A DNA stretch of 64,000 nucleotides, from NCBI RefSeq assembly GCF_014836535.1, contig NZ_JACSQP010000002.1, positions 416,378 to 480,377 of the forward strand, read 5' to 3'. A program made the translations under genes and the position numbers. Shown here piece by piece: positions 52,190 through 59,863 of the stretch. The DNA is from Microbacterium pullorum (lineage in GTDB: Bacteria; Actinomycetota; Actinomycetes; Actinomycetales; Microbacteriaceae). Each line of letters opens with the position of its first letter. The first letter of the stretch is position 1. Under the pieces are notes generated by a model, which was given only the letters and a program-made list of their open reading frames with translations, did not search any database and was not told the origin of the DNA.

Positions 52190-52668
52190 TGGTGTCCCGC
52201 ACCGCGCGCCTGAGCGCCGCGCTCCTCGCCGCCTTCGCCGCCGCAGTGGTCACCGGCTGCGCCGGCACCCCTGCCCCCGCACCGACCGAGACGCACCAGG
52301 GAGAGGCCACCGTGAGCCCCGAAACCGTCACCGGCGCCGTCGCCGCATCCGACCCCCGCATCACCGACGTCATCAGCGTCCAGGTGGTCCAGTCGGGACT
52401 CGCGCGCGTCATGAACGTCGCCGTCGCCGTCTCCGGCGACGAGCCCGTGAGCACCGAGACGGTCGTCAACATCGCCGCCACCGCGCTCGAGCATGCCAAG
52501 AGCGACGTGCAGTACGTCGTCCTGTTCGTCCGCGACGACGACGACACGTCCGTGCTGCTGGACCTCACGGATGCCGCCGCGGGACTCCCCGCGGCGGTCA
52601 CCTACCGTGTGACGGACGGATCACTGGAGATCATCGGGGCGGACCCCGCAGAACTGCGCGGACGATGA
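52189..52668 (+). CDS. Small lipoprotein downstream of the hydrolase (possible immunity protein)
   Basis: 159 residues; signal peptide with lipobox VVTGC (Cys24), then a ~120-residue alpha/beta domain (VISVQVVQSGLARVMNVAVAVSG...) of no family I recognise. ATG overlaps the hydrolase stop by one base (TGATG), the tightest kind of coupling. A membrane-anchored outside-facing partner encoded next to a putative secreted lipase would suit an immunity role, as TilA lipoproteins protect against the TslA lipase in Staphylococcus aureus; this is inference from layout only. Confidence 0.72.
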   Translation: MVSRTARLSAALLAAFAAAVVTGCAGTPAPAPTETHQGEATVSPETVTGAVAASDPRITDVISVQVVQSGLARVMNVAVAVSGDEPVSTETVVNIAATALEHAKSDVQYVVLFVRDDDDTSVLLDLTDAAAGLPAAVTYRVTDGSLEIIGADPAELRGR

Positions 52669-53297
52669 GCGCCGCCCCCACCGCCGCGCCGCCCCGCCTG
52701 GTGTTCCGCATGGTCGGGACGTGGTGGCGGATCGACCTGTCCTCGCCCGAGGCCGTTGCCGCGTCGACCAGGGAGATGGCGACCGGTGTGCTCGGACGCG
52801 CGGACGAGCGTGCGACGGCGCGGGCACGGCTGCGCGAGGAGTTCACCCGCGCGGCGACGGCTGCCCGGGAGGCCGATGCGCAGCTGCTGATGATCCAGAC
52901 CGAGCTGGGGCCGGGGCAGCCGATGTCGGCGACGCTCACGGTGTTCGAGGATGAGCGGATGCGTATGAGCCCGGCCCTGGGCACCGGCACGGACGCGGTG
53001 CTGAGCGTGTTCGAGAAGTCCCTGCCGCTGATGGATGCCGCCGGAGCGAGCACCGCGGTGCGGCGACGGTGCCTCGACTCCGAGGTCGTCCGCGCGCACC
53101 GGATCGAGGAGACGGTCGAGATCGAGGACGGCGAGCGCTACACCCAGCGCCGTCTCGTGGCGCAGTACTGGTACCCGGTGCCCGGCACGAAGCGTCTGCT
53201 CACGGCGGTGTTCTCGACGCCGCTCGGCGACATCCCGCACACCCTGCTGTCGTACTTCGACGCGATCGTCGCCGCCTCCGCGTTCCAGGACGCCTGA
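52665..53297 (+). CDS. Conserved-looking protein of unknown function, end of the type VII-like locus
   Basis: 210 residues, no signal peptide or membrane helix. Starts MSAAPTAAPPRLVFRMVGTWWRIDL, has a helical stretch (RATARARLREEFTRAATAAREADAQLL) and a beta-rich second half (ETVEIEDGERYTQRRLVAQYWYPV, LLTAVFSTPLGDI) ending in a FDAIVAAS helix. The pattern of a twisted sheet with a final helix recalls DcrB/LpqN-like (PsbP-fold) proteins, which is only a resemblance. ATG overlaps the lipoprotein stop (ATGA), so it belongs to the effector/lipoprotein unit, perhaps as a chaperone or second protective factor. Confidence 0.65.
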   Translation: MSAAPTAAPPRLVFRMVGTWWRIDLSSPEAVAASTREMATGVLGRADERATARARLREEFTRAATAAREADAQLLMIQTELGPGQPMSATLTVFEDERMRMSPALGTGTDAVLSVFEKSLPLMDAAGASTAVRRRCLDSEVVRAHRIEETVEIEDGERYTQRRLVAQYWYPVPGTKRLLTAVFSTPLGDIPHTLLSYFDAIVAASAFQDA

Positions 53298-53334
53298 GCC
53301 CCGGCATCCACCCCCTCGCCCCGCCGGGCTGGGC

Positions 53335-53407
53335 GGGGCTGCTCCGGTGTCACTTCCGCACAATCCCCGCGCCTCACACCCACCACAACCGACACCGGAA
53401 CAGCCCC
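53335..53407. repeat. 17-bp inverted repeat with 39-nt loop
   Basis: Arms 53335-53351 and 53391-53407 pair at 16 of 17 positions. The element fills most of the 161-bp gap between the type VII-like locus and hrpA. It could terminate the long operon, though the loop is unusually long and no T-run follows. Confidence 0.6.
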
Positions 53408-53444
53408 CGGCGCCGGGCGACGGCCGCGGCGGCCGCGGCGGGCA

Positions 53445-53450
53445 TACGAT
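53445..53450 (+). promoter_or_regulatory. -10 element, leaderless hrpA
   Basis: TACGAT, 8 nt before the GTG at 53459. The intervening GGAGGG would be too close to the start to act as a ribosome site, so a leaderless or nearly leaderless mRNA is predicted. Confidence 0.55.
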
Positions 53451-53458
53451 GGAGGGCT

Positions 53459-56400
53459 GTGTCCGCACCTGAGCCCGTCATCGTCTACCCGCCCGAGCTG
53501 CCCGTCAGCGCGGCGCGGGACGAGATCGCGCGCGCCATCGCCGAGAACCAGGTCGTCATCGTCGCCGGTGCGACCGGGTCGGGCAAGACCACCCAGCTGC
53601 CGAAGATCTGCCTCGAACTCGGCCGCACCCGCATCGCGCACACCCAGCCCCGCCGCATCGCCGCCCGCACCATCGCCGAGCGCGTCGCCGAGGAGATGCA
53701 GGTGCCGCTGGGCACCACCGTCGGCTACAAGGTGCGCTTCACCGACAACGTCTCGGCCGACACCCGGGTCGCCCTGGTCACCGACGGCATCCTGCTCAAC
53801 GAGATCCACCGCGACAAGCTGCTGCGCCGCTACGACACGATCATCATCGACGAGGCCCACGAGCGGTCGCTGAACGTCGACTTCCTGATCGGCTATCTGC
53901 GGCGCATCCTGCCGCGCCGCCCCGACCTCAAGGTCATCGTCACGTCGGCGACGATCGACCCCGAGAGCTTCGCGAAGCACTTCGCGGATGCCGCGGGCAC
54001 CCCGGCCCCCATCATCGAGGTGTCCGGGCGCACCTACCCCGTGGAGATCCGCTACCGCGGTCGTGTCGCCGAGACGGGCGACGCCGGCGAGGACGACGAC
54101 GACGTCGACGCCCTGCTCGGGGCGCTGCGCGAACTCGACCGTGAGCCTGCCGGCGACGTGCTGGTGTTCCTCCCCGGCGAGGCCGAGATCCGCGACGCGA
54201 TGGATGCCGTGCGCGGCATGTACGCCCAGGACACCTCCCCCACCGAGGTCCTCCCCCTCTACGGCCGGCTGTCCTCGGCCGAGCAGCACCGCGTGTTCGA
54301 GCGATCCACCGTCGCCGGTGTGCGTCGCCGCGTGATCCTGGCGACCAACGTCGCCGAGACGAGCCTCACGGTGCCGGGGATCAAGTACGTCATCGACGCC
54401 GGCACGGCGCGCATCTCCCGCTACAGCGCCCGCTCGAAGATCCAGCGGCTGCCGATCGAGGCGGTGTCGCAGGCGTCGGCGCAGCAGCGCTCGGGCCGCG
54501 CGGGGCGCACCTCCGACGGCATCGCGATCCGGCTGTACTCCGAAGAGGACTTCGCCTCACGGCCGGAGTACACCGAGCCCGAGATCCTGCGCACGAGCCT
54601 CGCGTCGGTCATCCTGCAGATGCTGTCGCTCGGGTTCGGCGACATCACCGAGTTCCCCTTCCTCACCCCGCCCGACTCGCGCGGTGTGAAGGCCGCGTTC
54701 GACCTGCTGGTCGAGCTCGGTGCCGTGCGGGCACCGAGCGGTGCGGGCGCCGCCGGCCGTAAGGCCGCCGACAGCGGCCGCGGCTGGCGTCTCACCGACA
54801 TCGGGCGCGAGATCGCACGCCTCCCGATCGATCCGCGCTTCGCCCGCATGCTCATCGAGGCGCGCCGGCTCGACGTCGCCGACGACGTGCTCGCGATCGT
54901 CGCGGGGCTGTCGATCCAGGACGTCCGCGAGCGCCCCGAGGAGCGGCGCGAAGAGGCCGACCGCCTGCACGCGCGGTTCACCGACCCCACGAGCGACTTC
55001 CTCAGCCTGCTGAACCTGTGGAACCACCTGCGCGAGCAGCAGTCCGAGCTCGGCTCCAGCGCGTTCCGGCGGATGTGCCGGGCCGAGCACCTCAACTACG
55101 TGCGGGTGCGGGAGTGGTTCGACGTGCACCGGCAGCTGCGGCAGCTGACCAAAGCGCCCCGGCGGGAGCGCTTCGGCGCGGCCGATCCGGCGCTGGTGCA
55201 CCGAGCCATCCTCGCCGGGCTCCTGTCGCACCTCGGCATCCTCGACACGCGCACCACCTCGGCACCCGCAGCCACCGCCGGCCGTGCGGCGAAGGGGCCG
55301 AAGGGCCGGCCGCGGGCGGAGTACCGCGGCGCGCGCGGCGCGCGGTTCGCGATCTTCCCCGGCTCGGGGCTGCGCAAAGCCTCGCCCGACGCGGTCATGG
55401 CCGCCGAACTCGTCGAGACCTCGCGCCTGTACGCCCGCACGGTCGCGGCGATCGACCCGGAATGGGCTGAGGAGCTCGCCGGCGACCTGGCGCACCGCAG
55501 TCTCAGCGACCCGCATTGGTCCAAGGATGCCGGGGCGGCCGTCGCCGCCGAGAAGGTGACGCTGTTCGGGCTCGAGATCGTGCCCCGCCGTCGGGTGCAG
55601 CTGGCCCGCATCGACCGCCCGCTCGCCCGCGAGCTGTTCATCCGCCACGCCCTGGTCGAGGGCGAGTGGAACACCTCGCACCTCGACAAGCGCCTCACCG
55701 CGTTCGAACGCCGCAACCTCGAGCTCCGCCGCCGCCTGGAGAAGATCGAGGAGCGCGAGCGACGCCGCGACATCCTCGCCGGTGACGAGGCGGTGTACGC
55801 GTTCTACGCCTCCCGCCTGCCGCACGACGTCTTCGACGTGCGCTCGTTCGAGGCGTGGTGGCGGGATGCCTCATCCCGCACGCCGCGCCTGCTCGACCTC
55901 ACCGAAGCCGACCTCGTCGACGACGCCTCGCGCGCCGACGAGCGCGACTTCCCCATGCGGTGGCAGCAGGGCGATCAGGTGCTGTCGCTGGCGTACCGTT
56001 TCGAACCCGGGGCATCCGACGACGGCGTGAGCGTCGTCGTGCCGCTGGCCCTGCTCGCGCAGCTGCGCCCCGACGGCTTCGACTGGCAGGTGCCGGGGCT
56101 GCGCGGAGAACTCATCGCGGGGCTGCTGCGCGCCCTTCCCAAGGCCATCCGCCGCTCGGTGGTGCCGGCCGCCGACTGGGCAGCCCGCTTCGCCGAGGAG
56201 CTCGCCGGCGACGGCCCCGAATCGCACGAGGGCCTGCCCCCGCGCGCCCTGCGCGACGCACTGGCTGCCCGCGTTCAGCGCGTCGCCAATCAGCCCGTGA
56301 CCGCGGCGGACTTCGACCTCGAGCGGGTGCCGGGGCACCTGTGGGTGTCGTTCCGGGCGGTCGATGAACGCGGGCGCACCGTGGCCTCCGGTCGGGATCT

Positions 56401-57427
56401 GCGCGCGCTGCAGGAAAAGCTCGCCGACCGCGCCCGCGGCGCCGTGACGCGCTCGCTCACCGCACCGCGCGGCCCCCGGCCCGCCACACCGGCGCCGGGC
56501 CCCGCCGCCGCGGCATCCATCGGCGCCGCCGGCACCCCTGCGGGCAGCACCGCAGGGGTCGCCGAGCAGAGCGGCCTGGTCGACTGGAGCATCGGCGACC
56601 TCCCGCCGGTCGTCGACACCCGGGTCGCCGGCGGCGTCGTGCGCGGCTACCCGTCGCTCGTCGATGACGGCGGGTCGGTGTCGCTGCGCATCCAGGCGAC
56701 GCCGGAGAACGCCGAGCGGCTCACCCGTGCGGGCGTGCGGCGCCTGCTGCTGCTCACCGTGCCCTCCCCCGCGTCGTATGTGCTGGAGCACCTCACCGCC
56801 CAGGAGAAGCTGGCCCTCGCCGCCTCCCCCTACCCCTCGGCCAAAGCCCTCATCGAAGACGCGCGCGTCGCCGTCGCCGATGCGGCGCTGGCGCGCACGA
56901 CGAACGGCGCGGTCGTGCGCACGGCGGCCGAGTTCGGCCGCGTCCGCGACGCGTTCTCCGCGGCCGTCGTCGATGAGCTGTTCCAGACCGTGTCGCTGAC
57001 CGCCCGCATCCTCACTGCCGCACGCGATGTGGACAAAGCGGTGCGACAGCAGAACTCGATGACGCTGCTGGCGGCCCTGGGCGACATCAAAGCGCAGGTG
57101 GCGGGCCTGGTGTTCCCCGACTTCGTCTCGCGCACGGGCATCGCGCGCCTCGCGCACCTGCCCCGCTACCTCGCCGGCGCCCGCGAACGCGTGCAGCAGC
57201 TGTCTGACAACCCGGGGCGCGACCGGCAGCGGCTCACCGAGTACGAGCGCATGGCCGCCCTGTACACCGAGGCGGGCGGCACGATCCCGCTGGCAGAGGA
57301 CGCCCCCACGAACCTCGCCCACGTCCGGTGGCTGCTGGAGGAGTACCGCGTGAGCCTGTTCGCCCAGCGCCTGGGCACCGCCGAACCGGTGTCGCCGCAA
57401 CGGATCCAGAAGGCTCTGCGAGGATAG
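53459..57427 (+). CDS. hrpA: ATP-dependent RNA helicase HrpA
   Basis: 1322-residue DEAH-box helicase, normal length for HrpA. Walker A GATGSGKTT (~residues 37-45), TQPRRIAA, DEAH (~130), TSATID, VAETSLTVPGI, QRSGRAGRT, then winged-helix, ratchet/OB-like and the long HrpA-specific C-terminal half (DUF3418-type). HrpA unwinds mRNA structure and rescues stalled ribosomes. The GTG at 53459 opens the conserved N-terminus; the frame is open far upstream only because of GC content. Its TAG stop provides the -10 of the next gene. Confidence 0.93.
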   Translation: MSAPEPVIVYPPELPVSAARDEIARAIAENQVVIVAGATGSGKTTQLPKICLELGRTRIAHTQPRRIAARTIAERVAEEMQVPLGTTVGYKVRFTDNVSADTRVALVTDGILLNEIHRDKLLRRYDTIIIDEAHERSLNVDFLIGYLRRILPRRPDLKVIVTSATIDPESFAKHFADAAGTPAPIIEVSGRTYPVEIRYRGRVAETGDAGEDDDDVDALLGALRELDREPAGDVLVFLPGEAEIRDAMDAVRGMYAQDTSPTEVLPLYGRLSSAEQHRVFERSTVAGVRRRVILATNVAETSLTVPGIKYVIDAGTARISRYSARSKIQRLPIEAVSQASAQQRSGRAGRTSDGIAIRLYSEEDFASRPEYTEPEILRTSLASVILQMLSLGFGDITEFPFLTPPDSRGVKAAFDLLVELGAVRAPSGAGAAGRKAADSGRGWRLTDIGREIARLPIDPRFARMLIEARRLDVADDVLAIVAGLSIQDVRERPEERREEADRLHARFTDPTSDFLSLLNLWNHLREQQSELGSSAFRRMCRAEHLNYVRVREWFDVHRQLRQLTKAPRRERFGAADPALVHRAILAGLLSHLGILDTRTTSAPAATAGRAAKGPKGRPRAEYRGARGARFAIFPGSGLRKASPDAVMAAELVETSRLYARTVAAIDPEWAEELAGDLAHRSLSDPHWSKDAGAAVAAEKVTLFGLEIVPRRRVQLARIDRPLARELFIRHALVEGEWNTSHLDKRLTAFERRNLELRRRLEKIEERERRRDILAGDEAVYAFYASRLPHDVFDVRSFEAWWRDASSRTPRLLDLTEADLVDDASRADERDFPMRWQQGDQVLSLAYRFEPGASDDGVSVVVPLALLAQLRPDGFDWQVPGLRGELIAGLLRALPKAIRRSVVPAADWAARFAEELAGDGPESHEGLPPRALRDALAARVQRVANQPVTAADFDLERVPGHLWVSFRAVDERGRTVASGRDLRALQEKLADRARGAVTRSLTAPRGPRPATPAPGPAAAASIGAAGTPAGSTAGVAEQSGLVDWSIGDLPPVVDTRVAGGVVRGYPSLVDDGGSVSLRIQATPENAERLTRAGVRRLLLLTVPSPASYVLEHLTAQEKLALAASPYPSAKALIEDARVAVADAALARTTNGAVVRTAAEFGRVRDAFSAAVVDELFQTVSLTARILTAARDVDKAVRQQNSMTLLAALGDIKAQVAGLVFPDFVSRTGIARLAHLPRYLAGARERVQQLSDNPGRDRQRLTEYERMAALYTEAGGTIPLAEDAPTNLAHVRWLLEEYRVSLFAQRLGTAEPVSPQRIQKALRG

Positions 57428-57430
57428 GCT
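57425..57430 (+). promoter_or_regulatory. Candidate -10 for the quinone-oxidoreductase-like gene
   Basis: TAGGCT, beginning at the hrpA stop codon; predicted start ~7 nt downstream gives a leader of about 18 nt containing GGAAGAGG before the ATG at 57455. Confidence 0.4.
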
Positions 57431-57454
57431 CGATCCCCGACGGAAGAGGTACCG

Positions 57455-58402
57455 ATGTCCCGCGCGATCGTCTACACCGAGTTCGGTGAGCCCGAGGTGC
57501 TGCACGAGGTCGAGGTGCCGGCGCATGAGCCCGGCCCCGGCCAGGTCGCGGTGCGCATCCAGACCGCGGGGGTGAACCCCATCGACGCCAAGCTGCGGGC
57601 GGGCCTGCGCGCCTCGGCCCCGCCGAGCCTCGACAAGCCTCGCCGGCTGGGGATGGATGCCGCGGGCATCGTCACCGCCGTCGGCGACGACGTCGACGGC
57701 TACCGTCCCGGCGACCCGGTCGTGCTCTCGGGCGTGAACGGCTGCTACGCCGACGAGGTCGTCGCCGCGGTCGACAAGGTCTTCGCCCGTCCTGCCGCCG
57801 TCACCGCTGCGGCCGGCGCCGCCCTCGGCATCCCGATCGGCACCGCCTACCAGTGCGTCCGCTCGCTCGCGATCGGCGCCGGCGACACGCTGCTCGTGCA
57901 CGGCGGGTCGGGCAGCGTCGGGCAGGCCGTCATCCAGTTCGCCCGCCTCGCCGGCGCCGACGTGATCGCGACCTCCTCCGAGCGCCGCACCGAGCGCGTC
58001 GCGGCCCTCGGCGCGTCGCCGGTGCTCTACGGGCCGGGCCTGGTCGACCGCGTGCGCGCAGTCGCCGGCGACGGCATCACCGCCATCCTCGACTGCGCCG
58101 GCACCGACGAAGCGCTCGAGGCCTCGTTCGAGCTACTCGAGGACCGCACCCGGATCGCGACGATCGTGCGCGGACCCGATGCCGAACGCCTCGGCATCCG
58201 AGCGTTCTCCGGCGGTGCGCCGTGGCCGCTCACCGCGCAGCAGCTCGCCTGGCGGGTCGAGGCGGTGCCGGTGGCCCTCGCGCTGCTCGCCGCCGGGGTC
58301 TTCGACGTGGAGCTGGGGCCCACCCTCCCGCTCAGTGAGGCCGCCGAGGCGCACCGCCTGGTCGCGCAGGGCGTCGACGGCAAGATCACGCTCGTCCCCT
58401 GA
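57455..58402 (+). CDS. NADPH:quinone oxidoreductase-like medium-chain reductase
   Basis: 315-residue zinc-independent medium-chain dehydrogenase/reductase. N-terminal GroES-like part with VRIQTAGVNPIDAKLRAG; the nucleotide-binding part has LLVHGGSGSVGQAVIQFARLAGADVIATSS, the AxxGxxG/GSGSVG loop favouring NADPH (Ser/Arg after the second strand). No structural or catalytic zinc Cys set. Likely reduces quinones or activated alkenals. Stand-alone gene between hrpA and metY. Confidence 0.86.
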   Translation: MSRAIVYTEFGEPEVLHEVEVPAHEPGPGQVAVRIQTAGVNPIDAKLRAGLRASAPPSLDKPRRLGMDAAGIVTAVGDDVDGYRPGDPVVLSGVNGCYADEVVAAVDKVFARPAAVTAAAGAALGIPIGTAYQCVRSLAIGAGDTLLVHGGSGSVGQAVIQFARLAGADVIATSSERRTERVAALGASPVLYGPGLVDRVRAVAGDGITAILDCAGTDEALEASFELLEDRTRIATIVRGPDAERLGIRAFSGGAPWPLTAQQLAWRVEAVPVALALLAAGVFDVELGPTLPLSEAAEAHRLVAQGVDGKITLVP

Positions 58403-58471
58403 GCGCCCGCGGCATCCACCGCCGACTGCAACACTGCGTCACACGATCGGCGTCCCGGCGCCGCCCACGGC

Positions 58472-58477
58472 GATGAT
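58472..58477 (+). promoter_or_regulatory. Candidate -10, leaderless metY
   Basis: GATGAT, 7 nt before the ATG at 58485; one mismatch to TANNNT at the first base. Confidence 0.35.
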
Positions 58478-58484
58478 GGGTGCC

Positions 58485-59792
58485 ATGCCCGACGCCCCGT
58501 GTCCCTCGTTCGCGACCACCCAGGTGCAGGCCGGTTACGACCCGGCCACCGTGGCGCACGCCAGTGTGCCGCCGATCTACCAGTCCAACGCGTACGCGTT
58601 CGCCTCGCTCGCCGAGGCCCGGGACCTCTTTGCGCTCCGCCGCGAAGGGAACGTCTACAGCCGCACCGGCAATCCCACCGCCGCGGTGCTCGAACAGCGC
58701 GTCGCCGCCCTCGAGGGTGGGGTCGGCGCGGTGTCGGTGGGGTCGGGTCAGGCGGCCGTCGCGCTGTCGCTGCTGACTCTCGCCCGCCAGGGCGAGCACA
58801 TCGTCGCGGCCCACCAGCTGTACGGCGGCACCATCTACCTGTTGGCCGACACGTTCGCCGACTGGGGCATCGATGTCACGTTCGTCGATCAGGACGACCC
58901 CGAGGCGTGGCGTGCCGCCGTGCGCCCGACGACCCGCGCCTTCTTCGCCGAGACCGTCGCCAATCCGCTGGCTCAGGTGCTGGACGTGCGCACGGTGGCC
59001 GACATCGCCCACGCAGCCGGGGTGCCGCTCGTCATCGACAACACCGTCGCCACGCCCTACCTGCAGCGACCCAAGCAGCACGGTGCCGACATCGTCGTGC
59101 ACTCCGCGACGAAGTTCATCGGCGGTCACGGCGCGGCGCTCGGCGGACTCGTCGTCGACCTCGGCACCTTCGACTTCGCTGCCGACCCCGCGCGCTGGCC
59201 GCAGCTGAACACACCCCTGGCGCGGGTGCCCGGCCCGGCGCTGGTGGAGCGGTTCGGGGCGAAGGCGTATCTGACACTGCTGCGCACGAAGTACTCGCAG
59301 GACATCGGCCCGTCGCTTTCGGCGTTCAACGCGTTCCAGCTGCTGCAGGGCCTCGAGAGCCTCGATCTGCGCATGGCGCGGCACAGCTCGTCCGCGCAGA
59401 CGGTCGCCGAGGCCCTCCACGCCCACCCCGCCGTCGCGCGTGTGCATCACCCCGGCCTCGCCACGAGCCCGTGGCACGCGGCGGCGAGCCGTTATCTCCC
59501 GCGCGGCGCGGCATCGGTCTTCTCATTCGAGCTGCACCCCGGCACCGATGCCGACGACGACTTCGACCGCGCAGCGGCCTTCATCGATCGGCTGCGGGTG
59601 GCCCACCTCGTGGCGAACATCGGCGACGCGCGCACGCTCGTCGCCCACCCCGCCTCGATGACGCACAGCCACCTCAGCGCCGAGCAGCTCGCCGCCGGCG
59701 GCATCTCGACGACGACGATCCGGCTGTCGATCGGGCTGGAGGATCCGGCCGACATCGTCGCCGATCTCCTCGCCGCCCTCCCCGCTCGCTGA
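58485..59792 (+). CDS. metY: O-acetylhomoserine aminocarboxypropyltransferase (sulfhydrylase)
   Basis: 435-residue Cys/Met-metabolism PLP enzyme, the length of MetY rather than the ~390 of MetB. The start FATTQVQAGYDPATVAHASVPPIYQSNAYAF, SRTGNPT, SGQAAVAL, the PLP lysine at ~210 in HSATKFIGGHG, and the extended GAKAYLTLLR/LSAFNAFQLLQGLESLDLRM region are MetY hallmarks. It makes homocysteine from O-acetylhomoserine and sulfide. ATG 58485 is preferred; ATGs at 58473 and 58476 are upstream alternatives. No homoserine acetyltransferase gene is adjacent in the window. Confidence 0.9.
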   Translation: MPDAPCPSFATTQVQAGYDPATVAHASVPPIYQSNAYAFASLAEARDLFALRREGNVYSRTGNPTAAVLEQRVAALEGGVGAVSVGSGQAAVALSLLTLARQGEHIVAAHQLYGGTIYLLADTFADWGIDVTFVDQDDPEAWRAAVRPTTRAFFAETVANPLAQVLDVRTVADIAHAAGVPLVIDNTVATPYLQRPKQHGADIVVHSATKFIGGHGAALGGLVVDLGTFDFAADPARWPQLNTPLARVPGPALVERFGAKAYLTLLRTKYSQDIGPSLSAFNAFQLLQGLESLDLRMARHSSSAQTVAEALHAHPAVARVHHPGLATSPWHAAASRYLPRGAASVFSFELHPGTDADDDFDRAAAFIDRLRVAHLVANIGDARTLVAHPASMTHSHLSAEQLAAGGISTTTIRLSIGLEDPADIVADLLAALPAR

Positions 59793-59812
59793 GCGAGCGC
59801 AGCCACCGCAAC

Positions 59813-59851
59813 GACGCGGCGCGGCTCCCCGCAGGGGAACCGCGCCGCGTC
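59813..59851. terminator. Strong bidirectional terminator between metY and mmsB
   Basis: 18-bp inverted repeat with one mismatch (59813-59830 / 59834-59851) and a 3-nt loop, centrally placed between convergent genes. Confidence 0.8.
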
Positions 59852-59863
59852 GCCGCCGTCGGC

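Noticed and set aside
58485..59792. Cystathionine gamma-synthase/lyase (MetB/MetC)
   Set aside because: 435 residues with the MetY-specific insertions; MetB-type enzymes are about 390 residues.
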